NCBI GenBank assembly: GCA_963701815.1
Contig: CAVPBN010000030.1
Span: forward strand, 62,001 to 126,000
Direction: 5' to 3'
Source: AP-15 sp963701815
Lineage (GTDB): Bacteria > Pseudomonadota > Alphaproteobacteria > ATCC43930 > CGMCC-115725
DNA length: 64,000 bases
Part shown: positions 19,581-28,537 of the stretch, piece after piece
Layout: every line of letters starts with the position of its first letter
How positions within the stretch are numbered: the stretch's first letter is position 1
Position numbers and translations under genes: made by a program
Notes under the pieces: generated by a model
What the model saw: only the letters and a program-made list of their open reading frames with translations
The model's database searches: none
What the model was told of the DNA's origin: nothing

Positions 19581-19727
19581 GGCAGCTCCTGCCGTGCATA
19601 ATTGTCGGGTGTGGCGGTTGGCCGGTGCATTGCCCTTGCCGCCGCGACGGGTTAGGGTTTGTACTCTACTCCTCGAACGGCGGCCCGCTTCATTCGCTCC
19701 GCCGTCCCCAACAGCGGAGAAAAAATA

Positions 19728-20099
19728 GTGGCTGACGCACCCGCCGACCCGCAGCTCTTTTATTCGCGCCACATCTTCATGTGCACCAATGTGCGGCCGG
19801 ACGGCCATCCGCGCGGCTGTTGCATGGCGCGCGCCGCGGCTGCCGGCGGCGTCGATAAGTTGCGCGCCTATCTGCGCGAAAAGGCGCGTGCGGCCGGCGT
19901 CGAGAACATCCGCCCCAACGCTGCGGGCTGCCTCGACCGCTGCGAATTCGGCCCCAACATGGTGATCTATCCCGAGGGCGTGTGGTACCGGTACGAAACG
20001 AACGAGGACATAGACGAGATCGTGCAAAAGCATCTGGTCGAGGGCGGCCGGGTCGAGCGGCTGATGCTGCAGCCAGACCAGAAGCCGCCGGCGCACTGA
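19728..20099 (+). CDS. Thioredoxin-like [2Fe-2S] ferredoxin
   Basis: The product is 123 aa from GTG 19728, chosen for the GGAG eight bases before it. The sequence FYSRHIFMCTNVRPDGHPRGCC and, later, NAAGCLDRCEFGPNMVIYPEG supply the four Cys ligands of the thioredoxin-fold ferredoxins (as in Aquifex Fd4 or NuoE-like proteins). It probably carries electrons in the cytoplasm. The stop codon overlaps the proposed mnmE start. Confidence 0.88.
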   Translation: MADAPADPQLFYSRHIFMCTNVRPDGHPRGCCMARAAAAGGVDKLRAYLREKARAAGVENIRPNAAGCLDRCEFGPNMVIYPEGVWYRYETNEDIDEIVQKHLVEGGRVERLMLQPDQKPPAH

Positions 20100-21428
20100 C
20101 GGCGCCGCCACCGGCTTCCGACACGATATTTGCCCCGGCGACGGCGGCGGGCCGTGCCGCCGTCGCGATCCTGCGCCTGTCCGGCCCGGACAGCGCCGGA
20201 GCCGTAATCGCGCTCGCCGGCAGATTGCCGCCGGCGCGGTTGGCCCGGCGTGCTTGGTTCGTCGATCCCGAAACCGGCGAGCGGCTCGACGACGGCCTCG
20301 TGCTGTGGTTTCCGGCGCCGAACAGCAGCACCGGCGAGGATGTCGCCGAGTTTCACCTGCACGGCAGCCGCGCGGTCGTTGCCCGGTTGATGCAGGTCCT
20401 GAGCCGGCTCGGGCTGCGCCTCGCCGAGCCGGGCGAATTCACCCGCCGGGCGTTTTTGAACGGCAAGCTCGACCTGACCCAGGCCGAGGCGGTGGCCGAT
20501 CTCGCCGCCGCCGAGACCGAGGCGCAGCGCCGCCAGGCCGTGCGGCAGCTCGAGGGCGGGCTCGGCGATCTGTATCGGGGCTGGTCGCGGCGCGTGACCG
20601 CCGGGCTCGCCCACCTCGAAGCGGCGATCGATTTTCCCGACGAGGACCTGCCCGCCGAAATCGCCGATCGCATTTCCGACGAGACCCGGGCGCTCGCCGC
20701 CGAGATCGAGCGCCATCTGGCCGACGGGCATCGCGGCGAGCGGTTGCGCGACGGCATCATGGTCGCGATCATCGGCCCGCCCAACGCCGGCAAGTCGAGC
20801 CTCTTGAACCGGATCGCGCGGCGCGAGGCGGCGATCACCTCGCCGGTCGCCGGCACGACCCGCGACATCGTCGAGGTCGCGATCGACCTCGCCGGCTATC
20901 CGGTGGTGCTCGCCGATACCGCCGGCCTGCGCGACAGCGAGGATCCGGTCGAGCAGGAAGGGCTGCGCCGGGCGCGGCTGCGCGCGCAGGAGGCCGAGAT
21001 CAGGCTCTTCGTCTTCGATGCAAGGCGGCCCGGCGACTGCCCGCGCGGCGGCGTCCTGGCCCGGCCCCGAGACGATCCTCGTCGCCAACAAGATCGACCT
21101 GGTGCCGCCGGGTGCCGTCGATCTGCCGCCGGATGCGTTGCCGATCTCGGCGTTGACCGGCGAGGGCATCGAGGCATTGCTGGCCGCGCTCGGCGCGCAG
21201 GTCGCGCGGAACTATTGCATCGAGGCGCCGTTGCTGACCCGCGCCCGCCATCGCCAGGCGCTCGAAGACGCCGCGGCGTCGCTGCGGCGCTCGCTCGACG
21301 CGGCCCTGCCCGAACTCCAGGCCGAAGATCTGCGCCTCGCCTGGCGCAGCCTCGGCCGGATCACCGGCACGGTCGATGTCGAGGATCTGCTCGACGTAAT
21401 CTTCCGCGACTTCTGCATCGGGAAGTAG
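20096..21428 (+). CDS. mnmE: tRNA modification GTPase MnmE, frameshifted in this sequence
   Basis: The protein has the N-terminal folate-binding domain (ASDTIFAPATAAGRAAVAIL), a helical domain, a G domain with Walker A IIGPPNAGKSSLLN and DTAGLRD, then VANKIDLVPPG, and the C-terminal FCIGK signature. With MnmG it installs the cmnm5 group on wobble uridine of tRNAs. Two oddities: no ATG/GTG/TTG fits the start, and a CTG at 20096 overlaps the ferredoxin TGA; and the frame shifts between about 21018 and 21055, where FVFDA passes into ARAAASWPGPETI. For such a conserved gene a sequencing indel is likely. Confidence 0.88.
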
Positions 21429-21432
21429 CGGA

Positions 21433-21451
21433 ATTATGTAGCTGTCTCACC
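21433..21451 (+). repeat. Left copy of 19-bp direct repeat flanking an inserted cassette
   Basis: The sequence attatgtagctgtctcacc starts 5 bases after the mnmE stop and recurs exactly at 23643-23661. The pair brackets the three-gene cassette like attachment sites or a duplicated target. Confidence 0.75.
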
Positions 21452-21470
21452 GCTACCGACTGACGCCCCC

Positions 21471-21499
21471 TTGACATTATGGAACAAACAGTGTACACC
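21471..21499 (+). promoter_or_regulatory. Candidate sigma-70-type promoter of the cassette
   Basis: TTGACA (21471-21476), a 17-base spacer and TACACC form a plausible promoter. It lies inside the left repeat boundary and about 190 bases before the leader ORF. Confidence 0.35.
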
Positions 21500-21663
21500 T
21501 TCGGAGAAGGTCGGCATCGATCTAGACGCTTGACCAAATGATGCTCTGCGGTGGTTACCTGTAGCTCGCCGTAAGGGCGTCAACTCGTAGGGCGCACACC
21601 GATGCGGTCGGGGCGGTCATGATGGCGCGTGGGACTTAGCCTTCCGTCGACAGATATATGTCA

Positions 21664-21691
21664 CCATATGAGGACATGGATGCCATATGAG
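21664..21691 (+). promoter_or_regulatory. Paired CCATATGAG repeats upstream of the cassette genes
   Basis: Two exact 9-base copies, at 21664-21672 and 21683-21691, are spaced 19 bases start to start, close to two helical turns. This suggests a dimeric repressor operator, possibly autoregulation by a cassette product. Confidence 0.35.
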
Positions 21692-21728
21692 CTTGCAACC
21701 TTTGCAGAATAACACGATAAAGCCATGA
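21687..21728 (+). CDS. Possible 13-codon leader peptide
   Basis: ATG AGC TTG ... CCA TGA reads MSLQPLQNNTIKP and its stop overlaps the next gene's ATG as ATGA. It would couple translation to the TIGR04255-like gene. No family is recognisable and the reading frame may be chance. Confidence 0.3.
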   Translation: MSLQPLQNNTIKP

Positions 21729-22612
21729 TTCGGAACAGAACGCCGGTCGAGATCGACGCCGAGATGACCTTACCTCAGCGACCTGGCGACCTACCGGATT
21801 TCAAATGGCCTCCGGTAACGGAGGTCGTTCTCTCGCTCCAGTTCGCATCCCTTCCAAAGTTTCGAGGCGCGTATATCGGGCTACTCTGGGAAAGATTTCG
21901 GGATGAATACCCAAATATCTCAGAGCAGGCTCCGCTTCAGGCAACTTTTGAAACCTTCGGAACAATTCCTGCAAATCCCCCGCCTTTTTTGCAAATTGAG
22001 TCCCTTCTCTCTCCCCCAATGCCGCGTTTTTGGTTCGAAGAAAAAGATGGCGCTCATCTTTTGCAGATCCAGCAGGATAGGATTCTGCATAACTGGCGTA
22101 AACGTGAGGCTGAGCAGGATTATCCTCGATACGAAGCGATTCGACGGCGCTTTGAATTGGACCTGGAGAGATTCCTTGAGTTTATTGTGGCAGAGGATCT
22201 CGGAAAGCTGCGACCGAATCAGTGTGAAGTGACCTATATCAACACGATCGACATTCCGGGTGAAGACAACGTGCATCAACAGCTTCAACGGATTACGCCG
22301 TTGTGGACTGGTCATTTCGCGGAGGCATATCCTCTTGAAGTCGAGAGCGCGACGGTACAGAGCCGTTTCGTGCTGCGGGACGCTGGGAATCCGTTTGGTC
22401 GGGCATATGTCACTTTCGCCCCTGCAATTCTGGTCGCTCAGAACAGACCGGTGGTGCGGCTTGAGATCACGGTTCGGGGAAAGCCACGTGACGAATCGAT
22501 CCCGGAAGCATTGAGGCTGGTTGACGAGGAACGCAATGTAGTCGTGCGCACATTTGCAGCGGTCACCACACCTGCGATGTGGGATATTTGGGGAAGAACT
22601 AATGCCAGCTAA
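21725..22612 (+). CDS. TIGR04255-like protein of unknown function
   Basis: The product is 295 aa, without signal or membrane segments. The N-terminal FKWPPVTEVVLSLQFASLPKF followed by GLLWERFRDEYPNISEQAPL and, later, the W-F...H-L-L-Q-I-Q-Q-D-R-I..N-W-R stretch match the sporadic TIGR04255 family as I remember it. The central part has EVTYINTIDIPG and a C-terminal beta-rich segment VVRLEITVRGKP. Local base composition is clearly lower in GC than the flanking mnm genes, a sign of transfer. First of three same-strand genes; the second overlaps it by 11 bases. No function is known; association with defence or toxin modules is a guess. Confidence 0.7.
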   Translation: MIRNRTPVEIDAEMTLPQRPGDLPDFKWPPVTEVVLSLQFASLPKFRGAYIGLLWERFRDEYPNISEQAPLQATFETFGTIPANPPPFLQIESLLSPPMPRFWFEEKDGAHLLQIQQDRILHNWRKREAEQDYPRYEAIRRRFELDLERFLEFIVAEDLGKLRPNQCEVTYINTIDIPGEDNVHQQLQRITPLWTGHFAEAYPLEVESATVQSRFVLRDAGNPFGRAYVTFAPAILVAQNRPVVRLEITVRGKPRDESIPEALRLVDEERNVVVRTFAAVTTPAMWDIWGRTNAS

Positions 22613-23099
22613 CAATGCGCTCCGGCAAATTTCCGATGAGGACTTCGCCATCGATGGCGGCGTTACAACTGTCTCGAAGAGACGAGGAGTGGCGCAAGAG
22701 CTCCAATTCGACAAGATGTGGGCGCATTACAATGCTGGTCCGGACCGGAATTGGCAGATCGAGGTGCTCAAGCCACTGGCGAAATACGCAACGATGCCGC
22801 AGGGCTGGGACAGCTATTCCGGATTGCCGCTTAGGTGGGATGCTGGCTTCTTCGCATTATGGGTCCTTAACACGGTAATGCGCCCGCGAACACCGGTCCC
22901 TCAGGTGGTGCCATCTCCGGTGGGAGGCGTCCAGCTGGAGTGGCACGAAAAGGATATCGACCTGGAGCTCCACATAACGGCGCCTTATGAATGTGAGCTG
23001 TGGTTCGAAGATCATCAAACAGGTGAACGAGTATCACGTGAGCTCTCGAATGACCTTTCGGCCCTAACCAAGCCGATAGCCGCATTGACTTCGCGCTGA
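22602..23099 (+). CDS. Cassette protein 2, unknown function
   Basis: The product is 165 aa starting at an ATG that overlaps the previous gene by 11 bases, so the two are coupled. A central motif MPQGWDSYSGLPLRWDAGFF, then PVPQVVPSPVGGVQLEW and DIDLELHITAP, suggests a small mixed alpha/beta fold. I have seen similar GWDSY...GG-x-LEW proteins beside TIGR04255 genes but cannot name a family. No signal peptide or catalytic motif is evident. Confidence 0.65.
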   Translation: MPANNALRQISDEDFAIDGGVTTVSKRRGVAQELQFDKMWAHYNAGPDRNWQIEVLKPLAKYATMPQGWDSYSGLPLRWDAGFFALWVLNTVMRPRTPVPQVVPSPVGGVQLEWHEKDIDLELHITAPYECELWFEDHQTGERVSRELSNDLSALTKPIAALTSR

Positions 23100-23118
23100 T
23101 CGGCAGCATAGCGTTGGC

Positions 23119-23508
23119 ATGTCCCTCGATGCCAATGATGACGAGATTCCGCTGGGTGCCGGGCTACTTCGGCGTATTCATCCTGAGCAGGTAATCGGCG
23201 GGCACACGGGACAACCCCGGCCGTCATCTGCAGCGTTCAAGGATCCGAATTTGTCGGTCGACGTTGAGGTCCTGCTTCAAGCTGCTAATTTGGACTGGAG
23301 ATTTTCCCTACGAGACCATCCGGGGTATTCGCTGGTTCGATTCTCTAAACAGGACGCCATAGATCAGGGCCTCGACATCGTGCCGCAGCCCCTTCTCGAC
23401 AACCCGGCGCACGCTGTGGTAACCGGTAAGAAGACACCGGGCAAAGCAAACGCACTTCGCGATGCGTCCAAATGGGTTTACGTCGCGGCTCTGGACGACA
23501 AATCTTAA
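23119..23508 (+). CDS. Cassette protein 3, unknown function
   Basis: The product is 129 aa, 19 bases after the second gene. The start LGAGLLRRIHPEQVI, followed by GQPRPSSAAFKDPNLSVDVE, is a recurring pattern in short uncharacterised proteins; the middle holds FSLRDHPGYSLVRFSKQDA and a Lys-rich segment TGKKTPGKANALRDASKW. Soluble. It closes the cassette; the right repeat follows 134 bases later. Confidence 0.65.
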   Translation: MSLDANDDEIPLGAGLLRRIHPEQVIGGHTGQPRPSSAAFKDPNLSVDVEVLLQAANLDWRFSLRDHPGYSLVRFSKQDAIDQGLDIVPQPLLDNPAHAVVTGKKTPGKANALRDASKWVYVAALDDKS

Positions 23509-23642
23509 AGGGAAATAGTCTCAGCTATCGAATGGCGCGCCTGAGGGGGCATGGTTTGCCGCACATCAGTCGTCAGTGCCGAGCAGAAGGGTTTTTGATG
23601 AAGAATACTTCGGATAATCCGCCAGAGACGATCTTATTCGCT

Positions 23643-23661
23643 ATTATGTAGCTGTCTCACC
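23643..23661 (+). repeat. Right copy of 19-bp direct repeat
   Basis: Exact copy of 21433-21451. The bases on either side differ, so identity is limited to the 19 bases. Confidence 0.75.
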
Positions 23662-23723
23662 AATCTATTCATCAAGAGCGTCGATGCCGATAGGCCGGGC
23701 CGCCGCGCCGGTCCCGCTGCGGT

Positions 23724-24166
23724 TAGTAATAGGTCATCCACGGCTGTTCAAGGCGTCCTCGATGCGATGGTGGCGGGCCTTGATGACATCGGCGGGAACG
23801 GCGCCGACAAAGGCGTAGAACGTCTTTGTGCGGATCGCATCGACCACGCGCTCGCCGACCTTCTTCGGGTCGAGGCCGGTGGCGGCGAGGCGCTCGGCCA
23901 ATACCGCTTCGTCGCCCGGACGGATCTGCGGGCCGCCCATGTGGTCGGGCCGGTTGCGCGCACCGCGTGCGATATTCGTGGCGATCGGGCCCGGGCACAG
24001 CACCGAGACGCCGACATTGGCGCCATCCAGTTCGTGCTCCAACGCCTCGGACAGGGAGAGGGGGGCATACGACATGCCCTGCCTCGCCGTGTTTGAGGAT
24101 GGCGGGGACGAAGTGCCGAATGCCGTGGATGATCCCCCAGATGTTAACGCGCGTCACGCTCGCGAT
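23724..24166 (-). pseudogene. Truncated duplicate of a short-chain dehydrogenase
   Basis: The fragment is nearly identical to the 3' part of the intact SDR at 44085-44918, from VNIWGIIHGIRHFVPAILKH to the C-terminus (ARHxRIEDALNS). It lacks the whole NAD-binding N-terminus, has an internal deletion of some 70-90 bases that removes the catalytic Ser and Tyr-x3-Lys region, and has lost one C near the end, so NSPWVTRY becomes NSRG. It cannot make an active enzyme. It lies between the cassette and mnmG on the opposite strand. The high identity implies recent duplication. Confidence 0.85.
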
Positions 24167-24351
24167 GACGAAGTGACGATGATGGGCTGGTACGGGTAGG
24201 CCATCAGCGTTTATGGGCGAACCGGGCGGGATGCGACAGCGCACCGGGGGTGACGGCGATTGCGCATTGTCGCCCGGCGGCGGGCGAGGCGCGGTGCCGG
24301 CATTGAGAGAAGCTCGACACGGCCCAACCCGCTTTCTACAGTCACTGACCA

Positions 24352-26220
24352 ATGAGCCACAGTTCATCCAGTTACGATGTCGTCGTGGTCGGCGGCGGGC
24401 ATGCCGGCTGCGAGGCGGCGGCGGCGGCGGCGCGGGTCGGCGCCCGGACCCTGCTGGTCACGCATAAGCGGGCGACGATCGGCGAGATGTCGTGCAACCC
24501 GGCGATCGGCGGGCTCGGCAAGGGGCATCTGGTGCGCGAGATCGATGCGCTCGGCGGCATCATGGGCCGGGCGATCGACCGGGCCGGGATCCAGTTTCGC
24601 GTGCTGAACCGCAGCAAGGGGCCGGCGGTGCGGGGTCCGCGCGCCCAGGCCGACCGCAAGCTTTATCGCCGGGCGATCGCCGAGTTGCTGGCCGAGACCG
24701 CGCGGCTCGACATCGCCGAGGGAGCGGTCGAGGACCTGCTGTTCGACCGCGACGGCCGGGTCGCCGGCGTATCGTTGGACGACGGGCGGCGTTGTGCCGC
24801 CGGGCGGGTGGTGCTGACCACCGGCACATTCCTCAACGGTCTGATCCATATCGGCGAGCAGAAGATCCCGGCGGGCCGGGTCGGCGAGGCGCCGTCGCAT
24901 GGGCTGGCGCAGACCTTGACGCGTGCCGGGTTTGCGCTCGGCCGGCTGAAGACCGGCACGCCGCCGCGGCTCGATCGGCGCACGATCGATTGGGCCGGGC
25001 TCGACATCCAGCCGGGCGACGACCCGCCGCCGCCGTTCTCGTTCATGACCGACCGGATCACGACGCCGCAGGTCGATTGCCACATCACCGGAACGACCGC
25101 GGCCACGCATAGGGTGATCCGCGCCAATCTGCGGCGTTCGCCGCTCTATGCGGGCGAGATCACCGGGGTCGGCCCGCGCTATTGCCCGTCGATCGAGGAC
25201 AAGGTCGTGCGCTTTGCCGAGCGCGACCGCCACCAGATCTTTCTCGAGCCGGAAGGGCTCGACGACGACACGATCTATCCGAACGGGATCTCGACCTCGC
25301 TGCCGGCCGAGGTGCAGCGACAGATGTTGCAAACCATCCCCGGGCTCGAACGGGCGGCGATGCTGCGGCCGGGCTATGCGATCGAGTACGATTTCGTCGA
25401 CCCGCGCGAGCTCGATCCGAGCCTGGAGACGCGGCGGGTCCCGGGCCTCTATTTCGCCGGTCAGATCAACGGCACGACCGGCTATGAGGAGGCGGCCGCG
25501 CAAGGTCTTGTCGCCGGGCTCAACGCGGCCTTGGCGGCGGCGGGATCGCCGCCGCTGGTCCTCGATCGCGCCGACGCCTATATCGGCGTGCTGATCGACG
25601 ATCTGGTCACCCGCGGGGCCAGCGAGCCCTACCGGATGTTCACCTCGCGCGCCGAGTATCGGCTGGTGTTGCGCGCCGACAATGCCGATCAGCGGCTGAC
25701 CCCGATCGGGCTGCGGCTCGGCTGCATCGACGCGGCCCGCGCCGCGCGGTTTGCGGCGAAGACGACCGCCCTCGCCGAGGCGCGCCGCCGGCTCGGCGAA
25801 TTGCGGATGACGCCGCCGGCGTTGCGGCGGCACGGCATCGCGGTCAACGAGGACGGCGTTGCCCGCACCGCCGCGGAATTGCTCGCCCATCCGCAGATCG
25901 ATCTGCGGCGGCTCGCCGAGATCTGGCCGGAACTCGCAGCGATCCCGGCGGAAATCGCCGAGCAGGTCGAGATCGATGCGCGCTACGCGGGCTATCTCGA
26001 CCGGCAGCAGCGCGACATCGCCGCGTTCCGCCGCGACGAGGCCTTGCTGCTGCCCGGCGAACTCGATTACGCGAATATCGGCGGCCTCTCGACCGAGATT
26101 CGCGGCAAGCTCGCGACCGCCCGCCCGACGACGCTGGGGGCGGCGGCGCGGATTTCGGGTGTGACGCCGGCGGCGCTGGTCGCCCTGCTGCAATATGTCC
26201 GGCGGCGCCCGGCGGCGTGA
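24352..26220 (+). CDS. mnmG: tRNA uridine 5-carboxymethylaminomethyl modification enzyme MnmG
   Basis: The product is 622 aa. The FAD motif VVVGGGHAGCEAAAAAARVG, the signature GPRYCPSIEDKVVRFAERDRHQIFLEPEG and GLYFAGQINGTTGYEEAA are diagnostic. With MnmE it forms cmnm5U34 in tRNA using FAD and methylenetetrahydrofolate. It normally follows mnmE directly; here about 2.9 kb separates them. Its stop overlaps rsmG as GTGA. Full length and intact. Confidence 0.97.
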   Translation: MSHSSSSYDVVVVGGGHAGCEAAAAAARVGARTLLVTHKRATIGEMSCNPAIGGLGKGHLVREIDALGGIMGRAIDRAGIQFRVLNRSKGPAVRGPRAQADRKLYRRAIAELLAETARLDIAEGAVEDLLFDRDGRVAGVSLDDGRRCAAGRVVLTTGTFLNGLIHIGEQKIPAGRVGEAPSHGLAQTLTRAGFALGRLKTGTPPRLDRRTIDWAGLDIQPGDDPPPPFSFMTDRITTPQVDCHITGTTAATHRVIRANLRRSPLYAGEITGVGPRYCPSIEDKVVRFAERDRHQIFLEPEGLDDDTIYPNGISTSLPAEVQRQMLQTIPGLERAAMLRPGYAIEYDFVDPRELDPSLETRRVPGLYFAGQINGTTGYEEAAAQGLVAGLNAALAAAGSPPLVLDRADAYIGVLIDDLVTRGASEPYRMFTSRAEYRLVLRADNADQRLTPIGLRLGCIDAARAARFAAKTTALAEARRRLGELRMTPPALRRHGIAVNEDGVARTAAELLAHPQIDLRRLAEIWPELAAIPAEIAEQVEIDARYAGYLDRQQRDIAAFRRDEALLLPGELDYANIGGLSTEIRGKLATARPTTLGAAARISGVTPAALVALLQYVRRRPAA

Positions 26221-26847
26221 AGCGCCCCTCGGCGCCGCATGGCTTCGCCGAGATCGTCGCTGTTTCACGTGAAACACTGGCGCGGCTCGAAGCCTATGCG
26301 GCATTGCTGGCGCGCTGGTCGGCGCGTATCAACCTGGTCGGGCGCGGCACACTGGCGATCTGTGGCGCCGGCATATCCTCGATTCGGCGCAGCTGTTGCC
26401 GTTTGTGCCCGAATGCGGACGCGCAGCCTGATCGATCTCGGCAGCGGCGCCGGGCTGCCGGGCCTGGTGCTGGCGGTGCTCGGTGTGCCGGGGGTCGAGC
26501 TGGTCGAAGCCGATTCGCGCAAATGCGCGTTTTTGCGCGAGGCCGCCCGGATCGCCGAGATCGCTGTCGCGATCCATCCCTGCCGGGTCGAAACCCTGCC
26601 GCCGCGGCCGTTCGATGTCGTGACCGCGCGCGCCCTGGCGCCGCTCGATCGGCTGCTCGATCTCGCCGCTCCGTTTCTCGCCCCGGACAGCGTGTGCCTG
26701 TTTCCGAAGGGCGAGCGGGCCGACGAGGAATTGACCCTCGCCCGCAAAGGCTGGACAATGACGGTGTCGAGCGGCGCCAGCCGTTCGGACCCGCGGGGGG
26801 TCGTTCTTCGTTTGCAGCAGGTCGTTCGTGAACCTCGGGACGGTTGA
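26217..26847 (+). CDS. rsmG: 16S rRNA (guanine-N7)-methyltransferase RsmG, frameshifted in this sequence
   Basis: GTG at 26217 overlaps the mnmG stop (GTGA). Reading AVSRETLARLEAYAALLARWSARINLVG, then LWRRHILDSAQLLPFVPECG in a second frame, then LIDLGSGAGLPGLVLAVLG in a third, gives a normal RsmG. Two single missing bases, near 26355 and near 26437, account for both shifts. The protein methylates G527 of 16S rRNA using SAM. The 5' end carries the parS site within its codons. Two same-direction one-base losses fit sequencing error better than decay. Confidence 0.85.
26261..26276. other. parS: parS centromere site
   Basis: TGTTTCACGTGAAACA is the exact 16-base palindromic ParB-binding consensus. 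It lies in the first codons of rsmG, about 1.4 kb before parB. ParB loads here and spreads to direct origin segregation; here the proposed oriC is about 14 kb away. Confidence 0.93.
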
Positions 26848-27680
26848 GACCGAGCCGCGCGCCGCCGTCGCGCGCCGCGCCCGGATCGTCGCGGTCGCCA
26901 ATCAGAAGGGCGGAGTCGGCAAGACGACGACGGTGATCAACCTGGCGACGGCGCTGGCCGCCGCCGGTCGCCGGGTCCTCGTCATCGATCTCGACGCGCA
27001 GGGCAATGCCAGCACCGGCCTCGGCCTGATGCCCGAGGCGCGCCGGGTGACGAGCTACGAGCTGATTCTCGGCGAGGCGACACTGGACGAGGCCGTGGTG
27101 ATGACCGAGGTGCCGGGTCTGGCGGTGGTGCCGGCCTCGGCGGAGCTGAGCGGCGCCGATCTAGAGCTTGCCGTCCGCGAGCGGCGCGAATCGCAACTGA
27201 GCCGGGCGTTGCGCGGTCAGATCCGGCGATTACGACGACGTGCTGATCGACTGCCCGCCGTCGCTGAGCCTGGTGACGGTAAATGCGTTGGTCGCGGCAG
27301 ATGGGGTCCTGGTGCCGCTGCAATGCGAGTTCTATGCGCTCGAAGGGCTGCGCCAGCTGTTGCAGACGATCGAGCGGGTCCGGCGCGCCTTGAACCCGCA
27401 GCTCGAATTGCAGGGCGTGGTGCTGACGATGCACGACCGGCGCAACAATTTGTGCGAGCTGGTCGCCGCGGATGTGCGCGGGCATTTCGGGGCAAAGGTG
27501 TTCGATACCGTGATCCCGCGCAATGTGCGGGTGTCGGAGGCGCCGTCGCACGGCAAGCCGGTGCTGATCTACGACCATCGCTGCGCCGGCTCGCAGGCCT
27601 ATATCGAGCTCGCCGCCGAGATCCTGCGGCGCACCGGATTGCAGGCGCAGCCGGCATACCCCCGGCCGTTATCGGCATGA
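26828..27680 (+). CDS. parA: Chromosome partitioning ATPase ParA, frameshifted in this sequence
   Basis: The protein begins with a short Arg-rich leader then IVAVANQKGGVGKTTTVINLAT, a deviant Walker A with the signature Lys, followed by VIDLDAQGNASTGLG. The frame changes near 27225 (one base too many around the GG before GATTACGAC), after which VLIDCPPSLSLVTVNAL, RRNNLCELVAADVRGHFG and IPRNVRVSEAPSHGKP complete the ParA/Soj family. It overlaps rsmG at its start and parB at its stop (ATGA). The gene moves ParB-parS complexes on a ParA gradient. Confidence 0.9.
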
Positions 27681-28537
27681 GCGAGCGGACGAAGCCGGCG
27701 CGCCTCGGCCGGGGCCTCGCGGCGCTGTTCGGCGAGGTCGAGTGGGACGTCGCCGCCGAGCCGCCGCCGAGCCGTCGCGTTCCGATCGAATCGATCAGCC
27801 CCGGGCGCTTTCAGCCGCGCCGCCGATTTGCCGAAGCCGAGATCGAAGCGCTCGCCCAATCGATCCGCGAAAAGGGCGTATTGCAGCCATTGCTGGTGCG
27901 CCCCGCGCCTGCCGCCGAAGCAGGGTTCGAGCTGGTTGCCGGCGAGCGGCGCTGGCGGGCCGCGCAACGGGCCGGACTGCATCAGGTCCCGGTCATCATC
28001 CGCACCCTCTCCGATCTCGAGGCGCTCGAAACGGCGCTGGTCGAGAACATCCAGCGCGAGGATCTGTCGGCGCTCGATGAGGCCGAGGCTTATCGCCGGC
28101 TGATCGACGAGTTCGGCCGCACCCAGGCGGGTTTGGCCGAGGCGGTCGGCAAGAGCCGCAGCCATGTCGCCAACACCTTGCGGCTGTTGTCGTTGCCGGC
28201 GCCGGTGCGCCGCCGGCTCGATGACGGCGAACTTTCGGCCGGGCACGCGCGGGCCCTGCTCGCCGCCGAAGACCCGGCCGCGCTCGCCGAGGAGGTCGTC
28301 CGCCGCGGCCTCAATGTCCGCGCCACCGAGCGTCTGGTGCAGCGCTGCGCCGACGCACCGCCACCGGCGGCTGCGCGAATCCGCGATGCCGACACCGTGG
28401 CGCTCGAGCGCGATCTCGGTACGAGGCTGGGTTTGCGCGTCACCCTCGAGGCGAGGCCGCGGGGCGGCGCGCTGACGCTCCACTATGCGAGCCTCGACCA
28501 GCTCGACCGGGTGCTGCGCCTGCTGCGGGTGGAGTGA
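27677..28537 (+). CDS. parB: Chromosome partitioning protein ParB
   Basis: The product is 286 aa. It starts with ERTKPARLGRGLAALFGE, the ParA-interacting N-terminus. The CTPase domain shows SISPGRFQPRRRFAEAEIE, ELVAGERRWRAAQRAG and ENIQREDLSALDEAEAY. The helix-turn-helix TQAGLAEAVGKSRSHVANTL binds parS, and the C-terminal dimer domain ends LDQLDRVLRLLRVE. Intact and coupled to parA. It binds the parS at 26261. Confidence 0.96.
   Translation: MSERTKPARLGRGLAALFGEVEWDVAAEPPPSRRVPIESISPGRFQPRRRFAEAEIEALAQSIREKGVLQPLLVRPAPAAEAGFELVAGERRWRAAQRAGLHQVPVIIRTLSDLEALETALVENIQREDLSALDEAEAYRRLIDEFGRTQAGLAEAVGKSRSHVANTLRLLSLPAPVRRRLDDGELSAGHARALLAAEDPAALAEEVVRRGLNVRATERLVQRCADAPPPAAARIRDADTVALERDLGTRLGLRVTLEARPRGGALTLHYASLDQLDRVLRLLRVE

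Noticed and set aside
24364..26304. 646-codon minus-strand frame opposite mnmG
   Set aside because: Arg-rich antisense shadow of a conserved gene.
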